DNA of 61,787 bases, from assembly GCA_040755095.1 (NCBI GenBank), contig JBFMBH010000007.1, positions 1-61,787 of the forward strand. The letters are read 5' to 3'. This document shows positions 10,534 through 24,193 of the stretch, in pieces. Source of the DNA: Thermodesulfobacteriota bacterium. GTDB lineage: Bacteria > Desulfobacterota > Desulfobulbia > Desulfobulbales > JBFMBH01. Each line of letters begins with the position of its first letter. Position 1 is the first letter of the stretch. A program made the translations under genes and the position numbers. Below the pieces are notes generated by a model that was given only the letters and a program-made list of their open reading frames with translations, searched no databases and was not told the DNA's origin.

Positions 10534-11937
10534 CTAGGCCGCCTCCGGCAGGCGACCGGCCCGCAGATCCTCGCCCTCCAGGAAGCGCCGGACGGACTCA
10601 GCCGCCTCCTTGCCCTGCAGCACCGCTTTGGCCACGGTCTGGGGGCCCAGCACCGAATCGCCGCCGGCAAAGATCCAGGGGATGCTGGTCTGCAGGGTCA
10701 CCGGATCCACCACAACGGTGCCCCAGCGGGTCAGGTCCAGCGACGCGTCGCCGGTGACCGTGCGGTCAACGTCCTGGCTGATCGCCGGGATGATCGCCTC
10801 GGCCTCGATGATGAAATGGGAATCGGGCACCGGCACCGGACGGCACCGGCCCGAGGAATCGCATTCGCCAAGCTGCATGCGGATACACTCCACCCCGGTC
10901 ATGCGGCCGTTCTCACCGATGATCCGCACCGGCGCCGCCAGGAATTCGATCTTCACCCCTTCCTCCTCCAGGTGGTGGATCTCCGCCCTGGAGGCCGGCA
11001 TCTCCTCCCGGCCCCGCCGGTAGAGGATGAAGGCCTGGTCGGAGCCGGTACGAAGGGCCGTACGGGCCACATCGATGGCCACGTTGCCGCCCCCCACCAC
11101 CACCACCCGTTTGCCCAGGTTGAAGCGCTCACCCAGGTTGACCCGGCGCAGATAATCGACCCCGTGTACGACGCCGGCCAGCTCCTCACCGGGAATGCCC
11201 AGCTTGCGGCTGACGTGGGCGCCCACCGCCACGAACACGGCGTCGAAGCCCTCGGCCCGCAAGCTGGCCAGGTCCCTGTCCTGGCCGATCCGCACCCCGG
11301 TAACCACCTCGACGCCACAGCTCTTCAAGGCCGCAAACTCGGCCGCGACGATGTCCCGGGGCAGGCGGTAGGCGGGGATGCCCACTGTCAGCATCCCCCC
11401 CAGGATGGGCAGAGACTCGAAGATTGTGCAGCTGTAGCCGGCATGCGCCAGATAGAAGGCCGCCGCCATGCCCGCCGGCCCCGACCCCACCACCGCAACC
11501 TTTTTCCCCTTGGGCAGCGCGCACGGGGTCGTGAGGTCCTTGTCATGGCTCACCATCCAGTCCACGACATACCGCTCCAGCAGCCCGATGGCCACCGGCT
11601 CGCCCTTCTTGCCCCGCAGGCACGCGCCCTCGCATTGGAGCTCCTGGGGACAGACCCGGGCGCAAACCGCCGGCAGACAGCTTGTCCGCCGGATGGTCCA
11701 GTAGGCGTCCTCCACCCGCCCCTCCCGCAGGCAGGCAATAAAGCCCGGAATGTCGTTGCCCAGTGGGCAGCCCTTGCGGCAGCCCGGCTTCTTGCAGGAG
11801 AGGCACCTCTCCGCCTCCAGGCGGGCCCCAGCCTCGTCGATACCGCAGCTCACCTCGGCAAAGCCCTGCACTCGCTCGGCGACCGGGAGCTCCCGCGGCT
11901 GCTGGCGGGAGATCTTCATCCGTTCTTTGACATCCAT
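10534..11937 (-). CDS. GltD/NfnB-type NAD(P)H-dependent FAD oxidoreductase (glutamate synthase small-subunit family)
   Basis: A 467-residue flavoprotein. An N-terminal iron-sulfur domain carries CLSCKKPGCRKGC (about residues 45-57) and CARVCPQELQCEGAC (about 92-106). It is followed by an FAD-binding Rossmann motif VAVVGSGPAG (about 149) and an NAD(P)H-binding motif VVVVGGGNVAIDVA (about 286). IFAGGDSVLGP near the C-terminus closes the FAD site. This architecture serves as the electron-input subunit of NADPH glutamate synthase and as NfnB in electron-bifurcating transhydrogenase. No glutamate synthase large subunit or NfnA gene is adjacent, so the partner is encoded elsewhere or it works as a homomer. 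GAGGAGGAA precedes the start at good spacing. Confidence 0.88.
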   Translation of the reverse strand: MDVKERMKISRQQPRELPVAERVQGFAEVSCGIDEAGARLEAERCLSCKKPGCRKGCPLGNDIPGFIACLREGRVEDAYWTIRRTSCLPAVCARVCPQELQCEGACLRGKKGEPVAIGLLERYVVDWMVSHDKDLTTPCALPKGKKVAVVGSGPAGMAAAFYLAHAGYSCTIFESLPILGGMLTVGIPAYRLPRDIVAAEFAALKSCGVEVVTGVRIGQDRDLASLRAEGFDAVFVAVGAHVSRKLGIPGEELAGVVHGVDYLRRVNLGERFNLGKRVVVVGGGNVAIDVARTALRTGSDQAFILYRRGREEMPASRAEIHHLEEEGVKIEFLAAPVRIIGENGRMTGVECIRMQLGECDSSGRCRPVPVPDSHFIIEAEAIIPAISQDVDRTVTGDASLDLTRWGTVVVDPVTLQTSIPWIFAGGDSVLGPQTVAKAVLQGKEAAESVRRFLEGEDLRAGRLPEAA

Positions 11938-12119
11938 GACTGCTCGTTCCTCCTCAGGCAGTTTCTCCAGGCCACGGACCCGTGGCCGGGGCGGCTCGTT
12001 GATGCACGGCGAAGGTTAGCAGCCTGAGCCAGGAATGCAACGCGTTTTTCCAGGCCGGCCGGCCAGCCTCCGGTGGGCAACCCGCGCCGCTTCCTGCCGT
12101 TTTCACAAATCCTTTGGCC

Positions 12120-12148
12120 TTGTTGCTTGACAAGGAACTGAGTATTAT
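12120..12148 (+). promoter_or_regulatory. Possible sigma-70 promoter for the CheX-like gene
   Basis: TTGTTG (12120-12125), 17 bases, then TATTAT (12143-12148). The -10 matches 5 of 6 consensus bases and the -35 is weak. It lies 60 bases upstream of the start codon in a locally AT-richer stretch. Confidence 0.45.
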
Positions 12149-12207
12149 CGGAAGCTGAAAAGGATGTTGGGCCTTCGTCCGTCAACCAGCTAGCGGGTAA
12201 GATCTGC

Positions 12208-12690
12208 ATGGATGCCAATCTGATCAATCCCTTTCTGATCGCGGCCAAAAACGTCATCGAGACCATGGCGCAGACGCCGGTCAAGCCCCAGAAGCCGCGG
12301 CTCAAGCAGGCCAAGACCACCTACGGCGAGGTGACCGGCATCATCGGCATGATCTCGGATCAGGTGGCCGGCAACATGATCCTCTCCTTCAGCAAGGCCT
12401 GCATCCTGAAGATCGTCGCCAACATGCTCATGGAGCCGGAGAAGGATCAGGTGGATGATTCCATCATCGACGCCGTGGGCGAGCTCACCAACATGATTTG
12501 CGGCGGCGCCAAGGCGGAGCTGGCCAAGAAGGGCATGAAGTTCAATCTGGCCACCCCCACCATGGTGGTCGGCAAGGGTCTTGAGATCTCCTACTACTCG
12601 GAAGCTCCGACCATCGTCATCCCCTTTGAGACCCCGGGGGGGGAGTTCGTCATCGAGGCCAACCTGGGCACCCGTGCCAACAGGGGTTGA
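12208..12690 (+). CDS. CheX-like chemotaxis phosphatase domain protein
   Basis: A 160-residue single-domain protein of the CheC/CheX/FliY phosphatase superfamily, which removes phosphate from CheY-type receivers. It has an N-terminal MDANLINPFLIAAKNVIETM helix, a central beta region (YGEVTGIIGM..., MILSFSKACILKIVANML), and the catalytic-helix signature with Glu92 and Asn95 in GELTNMICGGAK. That E-x-x-N pair is the family's catalytic motif. A single such motif and this length point to CheX rather than CheC. It is monocistronic, with a promoter candidate upstream and a strong terminator 9 bases downstream. A potential substrate is one of the many receiver domains in the genome (for example 34366-34779), which is inference. 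Confidence 0.88.
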   Translation: MDANLINPFLIAAKNVIETMAQTPVKPQKPRLKQAKTTYGEVTGIIGMISDQVAGNMILSFSKACILKIVANMLMEPEKDQVDDSIIDAVGELTNMICGGAKAELAKKGMKFNLATPTMVVGKGLEISYYSEAPTIVIPFETPGGEFVIEANLGTRANRG

Positions 12691-12698
12691 ACAGGCTC

Positions 12699-12753
12699 GC
12701 TACAAGCACAAAAGGGCCATCGCCTGAGGCGACGGCCCTTTTGTGCTTGTAGC
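12699..12753. terminator. Long bidirectional terminator between cheX-like gene and atpC
   Basis: A 26-bp stem (12699-12724 with 12728-12753) has a TGA loop and one A/C mismatch. AAAA in the left arm and TTTT in the right arm give a T-run after a GC core on either strand. It sits between two convergent genes and can serve both. Confidence 0.85.
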
Positions 12754-12775
12754 TCCTGCTGGTGGGGGGAGACGA

Positions 12776-13189
12776 TCAGCTGCCCCGCGCCACCTTCAGC
12801 CGTGCCATGGCCCGCTGCAAAGCTGCCTGGGCCCTGGCCACATCGATCTGCTCCCGCTTCTGGACCGCCTCGGCCAGCCGTTGCTCGGCCCGCTCCCTGG
12901 CCCGCATCGCCCGGTCGACGTCGATCTCCTTACCCCGCTCCGCGGTCTCCACCAGGAAGGTGATCTTGTTGTTGGAGACCTCACAGAAGCCGCTCGAGAC
13001 CATCAGCGTCTCCTCCTTGCCCCCGGCCTTGTAGCGAAGTATGCCGATCTTGATCGTGCTCAGGAAGGGCGCGTGGTTGGCCAGGACACCGAACTCGCCG
13101 GCGATGCCGGGGGCGGTGACGATGTCCACCTCCTCGCTCACTGCCGCGCCCTTCGGGGTCACGACCTCCATCTTGATCCGTTCAGCCAT
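12776..13189 (-). CDS. atpC: ATP synthase epsilon subunit
   Basis: Central-stalk subunit of the F1 sector that couples rotation and can inhibit ATP hydrolysis. The 137 residues comprise an N-terminal beta-sandwich ([45 protein letters not shown]) and a C-terminal two-helix segment ([16 protein letters not shown]...). It is the last gene of the atp operon, 27 bases after atpD. AAGGAGATCTCGCC precedes the ATG. The shared terminator at 12699-12753 follows. Confidence 0.96.
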   Translation of the reverse strand: MAERIKMEVVTPKGAAVSEEVDIVTAPGIAGEFGVLANHAPFLSTIKIGILRYKAGGKEETLMVSSGFCEVSNNKITFLVETAERGKEIDVDRAMRARERAEQRLAEAVQKREQIDVARAQAALQRAMARLKVARGS

Positions 13190-13216
13190 GGCGAGATCTC
13201 CTTGTCCCTGGCGTCA

Positions 13217-15569
<2,353 letters not shown>

Positions 15570-15603
15570 TGCGCGGTCCCCTGACCTGAAGAGAAATCCC
15601 GAG

Positions 15604-17124
15604 TTAGAGGCCCTTGGCCGCCTTGAACACCCCGGCAAAGGCGGTCAGGTTCTTGCGCATCCGCTCCTCAAGGGCGGCATCAATCTGCTGCTTGTCCTTG
15701 AGCTCTTTGTACATGCCGGGATCGTTCTGCTCCACATAGCTGAAGAGCTGCTCCTCGTACTCCGCCAGCACCGTGAGAGGCAGCTCATCCAGGAAGCCGC
15801 GCGTGCCGGCAAAAAGGATGGTCACCTGCTTCTCCATGGAGAGCGGCTTGTACTGGGGCTGCTTCAGGATCTCCACCAGGCGTGCCCCCCGGTTCAGCTG
15901 ATGCTGGGTGGCCTTGTCCAAATCAGAGCCGAACTGGGCGAAAGCCGCCAGCTCCCGGTACTGGGCCAGGTCCAGACGCAGGGTGCCGGCCACTTGCTTC
16001 ATGGCCTTGCACTGGGCGGCGCCGCCCACCCGGGACACGGACAGACCGACGTTGATGGCCGGCCGGACGCCCGCGAAGAACAGGTTCGGCTCCAGATAGA
16101 CCTGGCCGTCGGTGATGGAGATCACGTTGGTGGGGATGTAGGCCGAGACGTCTCCGGCCTGGGTTTCGATGATGGGCAGCGCAGTGAGTGACCCGGCGCC
16201 CAGCGCATCGCTGACCTTGGACGCCCGCTCCAGCAGCCGGGAGTGGTTGAAGAAGATGTCGCCAGGAAAGGCCTCCCGTCCGGGGGGCCGCCTGAGGAGC
16301 AGGGACAGCTGCCGGTAGGCCACCGCCTGCTTGGACAGATCGTCGTAGATGATCAGAGCGTGCTGGCCGTTGTCCCGGAAGTACTCGCCCATGGCGCAGC
16401 CGGCATAGGCGGCCACGTACTGCAACGGCGCCGGATCCGAGGCGCAGGCCGCCACCACCGTGGTGTACTTCATGGCGTCGTGCTTGCGCAGGGCCTCCAC
16501 CACCAGGGCGACGGTGGACTTCTTCTGGCCGATGGCCACGTAAATGCAGTGAACGTCGGTCTCCCGCTGGTTGATGATGGCGTCCACGCACAGCGCGGTC
16601 TTGCCGATCTGGCGGTCGCCGATGATAAGCTCGCGCTGGCCACGGCCCACCGGCGTCATGGCGTCCACCGCCTTGGAGCCGGTGTACATCGGCTCATGCA
16701 CCGACTTCCTGGCGATGACGCCGGGAGCCAGCACCTCGATCCGGCGGTTGTCCTTGGCATCGATGGGGCCCAGGCCGTCGATGGGCTTGCCGACGGCGTC
16801 CACCACCCGGCCTTCCACCGCCGGCCCCACCGGCACCTCGGCGATGCGGCCGGTCCGCTTGACGATGTCGCCTTCCTTGATGTGCTCGACATCGCCCAGG
16901 ACCGCGCAGCCGACGTTGTCCTCCTCCAGGTTCAGCGCCAGCCCCAGAATGCCGCCAGGAAACTCCAGGAGCTCCATGGCCATGCAGTTCTCCACCCCGT
17001 GGACACGGGCGATGCCGTCACCCACCGAGATGACCGATCCGGTCTCGCTCAAATCGATCTTGGACTGGTAGTCCTTGATCTGCCCCTTGATGATCTGGCT
17101 AATCTCTTCGGCTTTGATCTGCAT
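15604..17124 (-). CDS. atpA: ATP synthase alpha subunit
   Basis: Non-catalytic nucleotide-binding F1 subunit, 506 residues. Walker A is [13 protein letters not shown], followed by [12 protein letters not shown] and the alpha-subunit signature with the arginine finger region [16 protein letters not shown]-terminal [19 protein letters not shown] is typical. It begins 5 bases after the atpH stop. Confidence 0.98.
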   Translation of the reverse strand: MQIKAEEISQIIKGQIKDYQSKIDLSETGSVISVGDGIARVHGVENCMAMELLEFPGGILGLALNLEEDNVGCAVLGDVEHIKEGDIVKRTGRIAEVPVGPAVEGRVVDAVGKPIDGLGPIDAKDNRRIEVLAPGVIARKSVHEPMYTGSKAVDAMTPVGRGQRELIIGDRQIGKTALCVDAIINQRETDVHCIYVAIGQKKSTVALVVEALRKHDAMKYTTVVAACASDPAPLQYVAAYAGCAMGEYFRDNGQHALIIYDDLSKQAVAYRQLSLLLRRPPGREAFPGDIFFNHSRLLERASKVSDALGAGSLTALPIIETQAGDVSAYIPTNVISITDGQVYLEPNLFFAGVRPAINVGLSVSRVGGAAQCKAMKQVAGTLRLDLAQYRELAAFAQFGSDLDKATQHQLNRGARLVEILKQPQYKPLSMEKQVTILFAGTRGFLDELPLTVLAEYEEQLFSYVEQNDPGMYKELKDKQQIDAALEERMRKNLTAFAGVFKAAKGL

Positions 17125-17129
17125 GATCG

Positions 17130-17675
17130 CTACTCACTCCTCTTGATGGAATCTTTCAGCCCGACCAGCTGGCTCTTGATGCTCCCGTCCAGTACCAGGT
17201 CACCCACCTTGGCGACCATGCCACCGATGATTGCTGGATCCACGCGGGGCTCCAGAACGACCGTCTTGCCGGTGATCTTCTCCATGGCCGTCTTGACCTT
17301 CTTGGCCATGGCGGCATTGATGGGCAGCGCTGTGGTCACGGTTGCCCGGCAGACGTTACGGACCTCGTCCACCATGGCCTCCAGCTGGCGGGCGGTGTCG
17401 ACGATGATGCCGGCCCGCCGCCGACTCACCAGGAGCCGGAGAAAGTTGGCCACCATCTCGGGCGCCCCCATGGCCTTAATGAGCTCCTCCATGCACTTGG
17501 CACGGGCATCCAGGGGATAGAGGGGGTTGCTCAGGGCGTCCCCGATCTCCGGATGCGCCGCGAGCACGGCGGCCAGGCCGCTCAGCTGCTGGCTGTAAGC
17601 CTCGTACTGGCCGTCTTCCTTGCCAAGGGCAAACATGGCCTTGGCGTACCGCTTAGCGAGGACTGTACTGGTCAC
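17130..17675 (-). CDS. atpH: ATP synthase delta subunit
   Basis: Peripheral-stalk connector (OSCP type) of 181 residues. It opens with an N-terminal [17 protein letters not shown] segment and closes with the family signature region [30 protein letters not shown]. It starts at GTG 17675, overlapping the atpF stop in a GTGA arrangement, so it is translationally coupled. Confidence 0.96.
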   Translation of the reverse strand: MTSTVLAKRYAKAMFALGKEDGQYEAYSQQLSGLAAVLAAHPEIGDALSNPLYPLDARAKCMEELIKAMGAPEMVANFLRLLVSRRRAGIIVDTARQLEAMVDEVRNVCRATVTTALPINAAMAKKVKTAMEKITGKTVVLEPRVDPAIIGGMVAKVGDLVLDGSIKSQLVGLKDSIKRSE

Positions 17676-18313
17676 TGGATGCGCCCCATGCCTTTCTGGT
17701 AGTCTTGGCTGGCTGCCCGCTCGAGACAGCTCTCAAGCAGCCGCATCTGATCCTCGGCCTTGATCTTGTCACGGATCATCGCCTCGGCCATCTCCACTGC
17801 GCCCTCGGCCACCTCTTCCCGCAGCCGGCGGATGGCGGCAGCCAGCTCCTGCTGGATGGCCATCTCCGCCTGGCGCTTCAGATCAGCGGCAGCCCGGGTC
17901 CCCTCCTCGATGATGCGGGCCTTCTCGGCCTCCCCCTGCTTCACTGCTCCATCGATGATGGCCGTGACCTCCTGCTCGATGGCCGTAAGCTTCTGCTCAT
18001 ACTCCCGGTAGGTCCGCTCCGCCGCCGCCTTCTGGCTTTCCAGGTCGGTGAACTGCTGGCGGATGGACTCGCGCCGGGACGCCAGGCCATTGGCAATGGG
18101 CTTCTTCAGATACTTGATCAGGATCAGCAAGAGGGCGGCAAAATTCAGGGTCCGCCAGAGGAGATCCCACCACTTCTCCGGCGGATAGCCGCCCCCATGG
18201 CCGCCGGCCTCGCCGCCGCCCGAGGCATATGCCACCGCCGCCGCCACCAGGACGGCCACCAGGGAAAGCCCGATGGCCGCCTTCCTGCCCCACGTCTTGG
18301 CTCGCATCGTCAC
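17672..18313 (-). CDS. atpF: ATP synthase b subunit
   Basis: Peripheral-stalk subunit of 213 residues. An N-terminal hydrophobic segment (about 12-30) and a Gly/His-rich linker (GGGEAGGHGGG) precede the membrane anchor LLWRTLNFAALLLILIKYL (about 50-68). A long charged coiled coil follows. The extra N-terminal segment, longer than E. coli b, is common in Desulfobacterota. Start GTG 18313 overlaps the b' stop (GTGA); ATG 18307 is an alternative. It pairs with the neighbouring b' subunit. Confidence 0.93.
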   Translation of the reverse strand: MTMRAKTWGRKAAIGLSLVAVLVAAAVAYASGGGEAGGHGGGYPPEKWWDLLWRTLNFAALLLILIKYLKKPIANGLASRRESIRQQFTDLESQKAAAERTYREYEQKLTAIEQEVTAIIDGAVKQGEAEKARIIEEGTRAAADLKRQAEMAIQQELAAAIRRLREEVAEGAVEMAEAMIRDKIKAEDQMRLLESCLERAASQDYQKGMGRIQ

Positions 18314-18735
18314 ACCGCCCTCCCCAGCACCTTGCTGGCAATCTCCTTGGCGAAGGAATCGATCTGCCCCTTGAGCTCGCCCTGGGCTGCGACCAGCTGC
18401 CGGCCAATCTCGGCCATCTGGGTCGCCTTGCCCGCGTCCAGTTCCCCGCGGAGCGCCGCCAGGGCCTCGGCCTGCTCCTTCTGGGCCACTCCCCGGACGC
18501 CATCCAGCTCGCCCTTGGCCTTGGCCCGGGCGTCCCGCAGCTTGCGCTCGATCTCCTCCAGGCGCAGCCTGGCGTTCTTGTTGAGGTCGTCGATGGACCT
18601 CGTCAGGCCGGCCAGGGCCTTCTCCCGCTCGGCAAGGACGCCCCGGATCGGCCGGTACAAATACATGTTGAGGACCACGATGAGCAGCAGGATGTTGATG
18701 ATCTGGATCGGCATCGTGATGTCTATGTCGATCAT
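18310..18735 (-). CDS. atpF': ATP synthase b' subunit
   Basis: Second peripheral-stalk subunit, 141 residues. A single N-terminal membrane helix (MPIQIINILLLIVVLNMYLY, about 8-27) is followed by a charged helix through the C-terminus. The start is ATG 18735 with AAGGAGG upstream; 26 further in-frame codons upstream are excluded. It is the first gene of the operon, downstream of the promoter at 18820-18848. Genes for subunits a and c (atpB, atpE) are absent from this operon, as in other deltaproteobacteria, so F0 must be encoded elsewhere. Confidence 0.92.
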   Translation of the reverse strand: MIDIDITMPIQIINILLLIVVLNMYLYRPIRGVLAEREKALAGLTRSIDDLNKNARLRLEEIERKLRDARAKAKGELDGVRGVAQKEQAEALAALRGELDAGKATQMAEIGRQLVAAQGELKGQIDSFAKEIASKVLGRAV

Positions 18736-18819
18736 GGGCGCCTCCTTGGGGTGCCGCCCCGCGTGGACGGCCTGGGCTGCTGGTGTGAGACTGAATGACG
18801 ATTCAGAAATCAAGACCGT

Positions 18820-18848
18820 TTTCTAATCGATTCTCCCATACCTGTCAA
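18820..18848 (-). promoter_or_regulatory. Sigma-70 promoter for the ATP synthase operon
   Basis: On the minus strand there is a perfect TTGACA (18843-18848), a 17-base spacer, then TAGAAA (18820-18825, 4 of 6 consensus). It lies about 85 bases upstream of atpF' in an AT-rich island and is the best promoter match in the window. Confidence 0.8.
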
Positions 18849-18978
18849 CGCTTTTTGTCGCTTTTTTGAACAAGGAGGCTGTGGCCCGCGGGCGCTACGG
18901 CCATAAGGCTCCCCGGCAGGCGCCGTCCGGTGGCCGGCGACCGCAGCCCTCTCCGGGCGTCGGAGCACCCCCGGTCGC

Positions 18979-21627
<2,649 letters not shown>

Positions 21628-21718
21628 GGGCAACAATCCCGAAAGAGGTGTGAGTGGACAGCAGGTCCGTCTCCGGGGCCGGGCGCGGCCGTGGGCCGCA
21701 GCCGCCGGACAGGTCGGA

Positions 21719-21740
21719 CGGGTCGGACCGGTCCGACCCG
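21719..21740. repeat. Perfect 22-bp palindrome between recA and alaS
   Basis: The sequence CGGGTCGGACC followed by its exact reverse complement, with no loop base. Two further GGTCGGAC copies lie immediately to its left (about 21711-21727). It starts about 17 bases past the recA stop on the minus strand. It could end the recA transcript as a hairpin, though no T-run follows, or serve as a protein-binding site. Confidence 0.6.
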
Positions 21741-21756
21741 GAACAGAGCCGGTTGG

Positions 21757-22827
21757 TCAGCGGCCGGCCGCGGCTTTGCCGCCCGGGGGAGGCGTCTCAG
21801 GCCCGGCACCGGTGGCGGCCTCTGCGGCCAGGGCCGGCAGGGCATAGGCCAGGCGCACCTTGTTCTCGATCTCCGCACAGATCTCCGGATGCTGGCGCAG
21901 AAACTGGCGGGCGTTCTCCTTGCCCTGACCGATACGCTCGCCGCCGTAGGAGTACCAGGCACCGCTCTTGTCGATCACCTCGATGGCCACGGCCAGATTG
22001 AGGACGTCACCCTCCCGGGAGATGCCTTCGCCGTAATAGATGTCGAAATCGGCGCTCTTGAAGGGCGGCGCCACCTTGTTTTTCACCACCTTGACCCGGG
22101 TCTCGTTGCCGATGACCTCCTGGCCGTCCTTGATGCTCTGCTGCCGCCGGATGTCCAGGCGCATGGAGCTGTAGAACTTGAGGGCATTGCCGCCGGTGGT
22201 GGTTTCCGGATTGCCGAAGGTGATGCCGATCTTCATCCGGATCTGGTTGATGAAAATGAGGGCGGTGTTGGTGCGCTTGAGGACGCCGGTGAGCTTGCGC
22301 ATGGCCTGAGACATCAGCCGGGCCTGCAGGCCCATCTGGGGATCGCCGATGTTGCCCTCGATCTCCGCCTTGGGCACCAGGGCTGCTACCGAGTCGACGA
22401 CGATGACGTCCACCGCGCCGGAGCGGATCAGAAGCTCGGCAATCTCCAGGGCCTGCTCGCCGGTATCCGGCTGGGAGACCAAGAGATCGTCGACATTCAC
22501 CCCCAGGCGGCCGGCGTAGGCCACATCCAGGGCGTGCTCGGCATCGATGAAGGCGGCTGCCCCACCCCGCTTCTGCGCCTCGGCGATGACGTGCAGGGCC
22601 AGGGTGGTCTTGCCGGAGGACTCGGGGCCGTAGATTTCGGTGACCCGGCCCCGGGGCACCCCCCCGACGCCGGTGGCGATGTCCACGGACAGGGAGCCTG
22701 TGGGGATGACCGGGATGTGCTCGTGCTCCTGGCCGCCGAGACGCATGATGGCGCCACGACCGAACTGCTTGTGGATCTGGGTGAGGGCGATCTCGATGGC
22801 CTGACGCTTCTCTTCGGTGACGGTCAT
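21757..22827 (-). CDS. recA: RecA recombinase
   Basis: ATP-dependent strand-exchange protein and SOS co-protease; 356 residues. Walker A is GPESSGKT (about residue 67) and the signature [14 protein letters not shown] is intact. L2-loop sequence [12 protein letters not shown] and the C-terminal acidic/low-complexity tail ending GGKAAAGR are visible. GGGGGAAGAC precedes the ATG. It lies 102 bases downstream of cinA on the same strand, an arrangement (cinA-recA) common in bacteria. No convincing LexA box was recognised in the gap. Confidence 0.98.
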   Translation of the reverse strand: MTVTEEKRQAIEIALTQIHKQFGRGAIMRLGGQEHEHIPVIPTGSLSVDIATGVGGVPRGRVTEIYGPESSGKTTLALHVIAEAQKRGGAAAFIDAEHALDVAYAGRLGVNVDDLLVSQPDTGEQALEIAELLIRSGAVDVIVVDSVAALVPKAEIEGNIGDPQMGLQARLMSQAMRKLTGVLKRTNTALIFINQIRMKIGITFGNPETTTGGNALKFYSSMRLDIRRQQSIKDGQEVIGNETRVKVVKNKVAPPFKSADFDIYYGEGISREGDVLNLAVAIEVIDKSGAWYSYGGERIGQGKENARQFLRQHPEICAEIENKVRLAYALPALAAEAATGAGPETPPPGGKAAAGR

Positions 22828-22929
22828 GTCTTCCCCCTGAGGCGGCGGGGCGCCGGGGGCTCTCCCGGCGGTCCGCCGCTCATGGCTTGTGTTGTCGGAA
22901 GCCTGAAGTGCTGGCCCCAGTCCTGGCCT

Positions 22930-24183
22930 TCAGGCCCCGGCCCGGACGACCAGCAGCCGGCGCCGGACCAGATCGAGGCCGGTGTGGGCCGCCAGCTCCT
23001 GGATCTGCCAGCGGTCGCCCGAGAACAGGAAGCGGTGGACCTCCCCTCCCCCTTCCCAGGCCAAGGCGATATACACGGTGCCCACGGGCTTGTCGGCGCT
23101 CCCGCCCCCAGGGCCAGCGATGCCGGTGAGACCGAGGCCCAGGTGGGCGCCGGCCAGCCGGCGCACCCCCTGGGCCATGGCCTGAGCGGTCTCGGCACTG
23201 ACGGCACCCCGGGCAGCCAGGATGGCGACCGGCACGGCCAGCACCTGCTCCTTCAGGCGATTGGAGTAGGCCACCACCCCGCCTTCAAAGCTGGCCGAGA
23301 TCCCCGGCACCCGGACAAGTGCCTGGCAGACCAGGCCGCCGGTGCAGGATTCAGCCACCGCCAGGGTGCGCTTGGCCTCACCCAGCAGCCGCCCCACCTC
23401 GGAGGCCATGGTCGTCCCCTCGTGGCCGAAGATGGCCCCCGCAAGTCTGGCCTCCACCTCCCTGCCGGCGGCGGCCAGCAGCCGCTCCACCTCGGCCTCG
23501 TCCTCGTCGATGGCGGTCAGCGACAGGTGCACCTCCGGAAAGACCGGGTAGTAGCCGATGCGGACCCGGGGGTGATCCCGCTCCACCAGGGCCAGTCGCT
23601 GGTTGATGGCGCTCTCCTCCAGGCCGAACACCTTGTACAGCCGCTGCCCCACCTTCTTGCCGGCGTCTTCGGCCCAGGCATCAAGCCAGGGAATCACCCG
23701 CTCCACCAGGAGCTCCCGCATTTCGTGGGGCACGCCGGGCAGAAAGAAGATTGGCTTGCCACTGTGAACCAGGAGGTAGCCGGCCATCCTGGCCTGGGGG
23801 TTCAAGACCTCGGCCCCGGCCGGCAGCCAGGCCAGCTTTTCCAGGCGGGCCTGCGCCTCCGGATCCCGGCCAGCGGCGCTGGCCCTGATCCGGGCCAGGA
23901 TCTCGGGGTAGAGGGTGACTGGCCGGCGCAGAACCCGGGAGACGGTCTCGTTGGTGCGGTCATCGGTGGTCGGGCCGAGGCCGCCGGTCACCAGCACAAA
24001 GTCGGCGCGGTTCAGGGCCTTCTCCAGGGCCTCCTCGATGGCGGCAGCGCTGTCCCCCACTGTGGCCATGGCGATGATCTCGTGACCAGCGGCAAAAAGC
24101 TTGCTGGCAGCGAAGAAGCTGGTGGTGTTGAGAATCCGGCCCGAGGTCAGCTCGTCGCCGATGGCAATGATCTCCCCCAGCAC
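22930..24183 (-). CDS. cinA: CinA family nicotinamide-nucleotide amidohydrolase / competence-damage protein
   Basis: Full-length 417-residue CinA. The N-terminal MoaB/MoeA-like (COG1058) domain contains IIAIGDELTSGRILNT and VTGGLGPTTDDRTNE, and is associated with ADP-ribose pyrophosphatase activity. The C-terminal CinA domain (about 255-417) contains the pyridine-nucleotide deamidase motifs AESCTGGL and TGIAGPGGGSADKPVGTVYIA. It recycles NMN or cleans damaged nucleotides. The start is GTG 24183, supported by GAGGAGGGG just upstream; it begins 10 bases after the mtaB stop, so the two are probably co-transcribed with recA. Confidence 0.94.
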   Translation of the reverse strand: MLGEIIAIGDELTSGRILNTTSFFAASKLFAAGHEIIAMATVGDSAAAIEEALEKALNRADFVLVTGGLGPTTDDRTNETVSRVLRRPVTLYPEILARIRASAAGRDPEAQARLEKLAWLPAGAEVLNPQARMAGYLLVHSGKPIFFLPGVPHEMRELLVERVIPWLDAWAEDAGKKVGQRLYKVFGLEESAINQRLALVERDHPRVRIGYYPVFPEVHLSLTAIDEDEAEVERLLAAAGREVEARLAGAIFGHEGTTMASEVGRLLGEAKRTLAVAESCTGGLVCQALVRVPGISASFEGGVVAYSNRLKEQVLAVPVAILAARGAVSAETAQAMAQGVRRLAGAHLGLGLTGIAGPGGGSADKPVGTVYIALAWEGGGEVHRFLFSGDRWQIQELAAHTGLDLVRRRLLVVRAGA

Positions 24184-24193
24184 AGCCCCCTCC

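Noticed and set aside
22828-22929. LexA/SOS box in the cinA-recA gap
   Set aside because: No dyad resembling a known LexA operator was found, and the SOS consensus of this lineage is not known to me.
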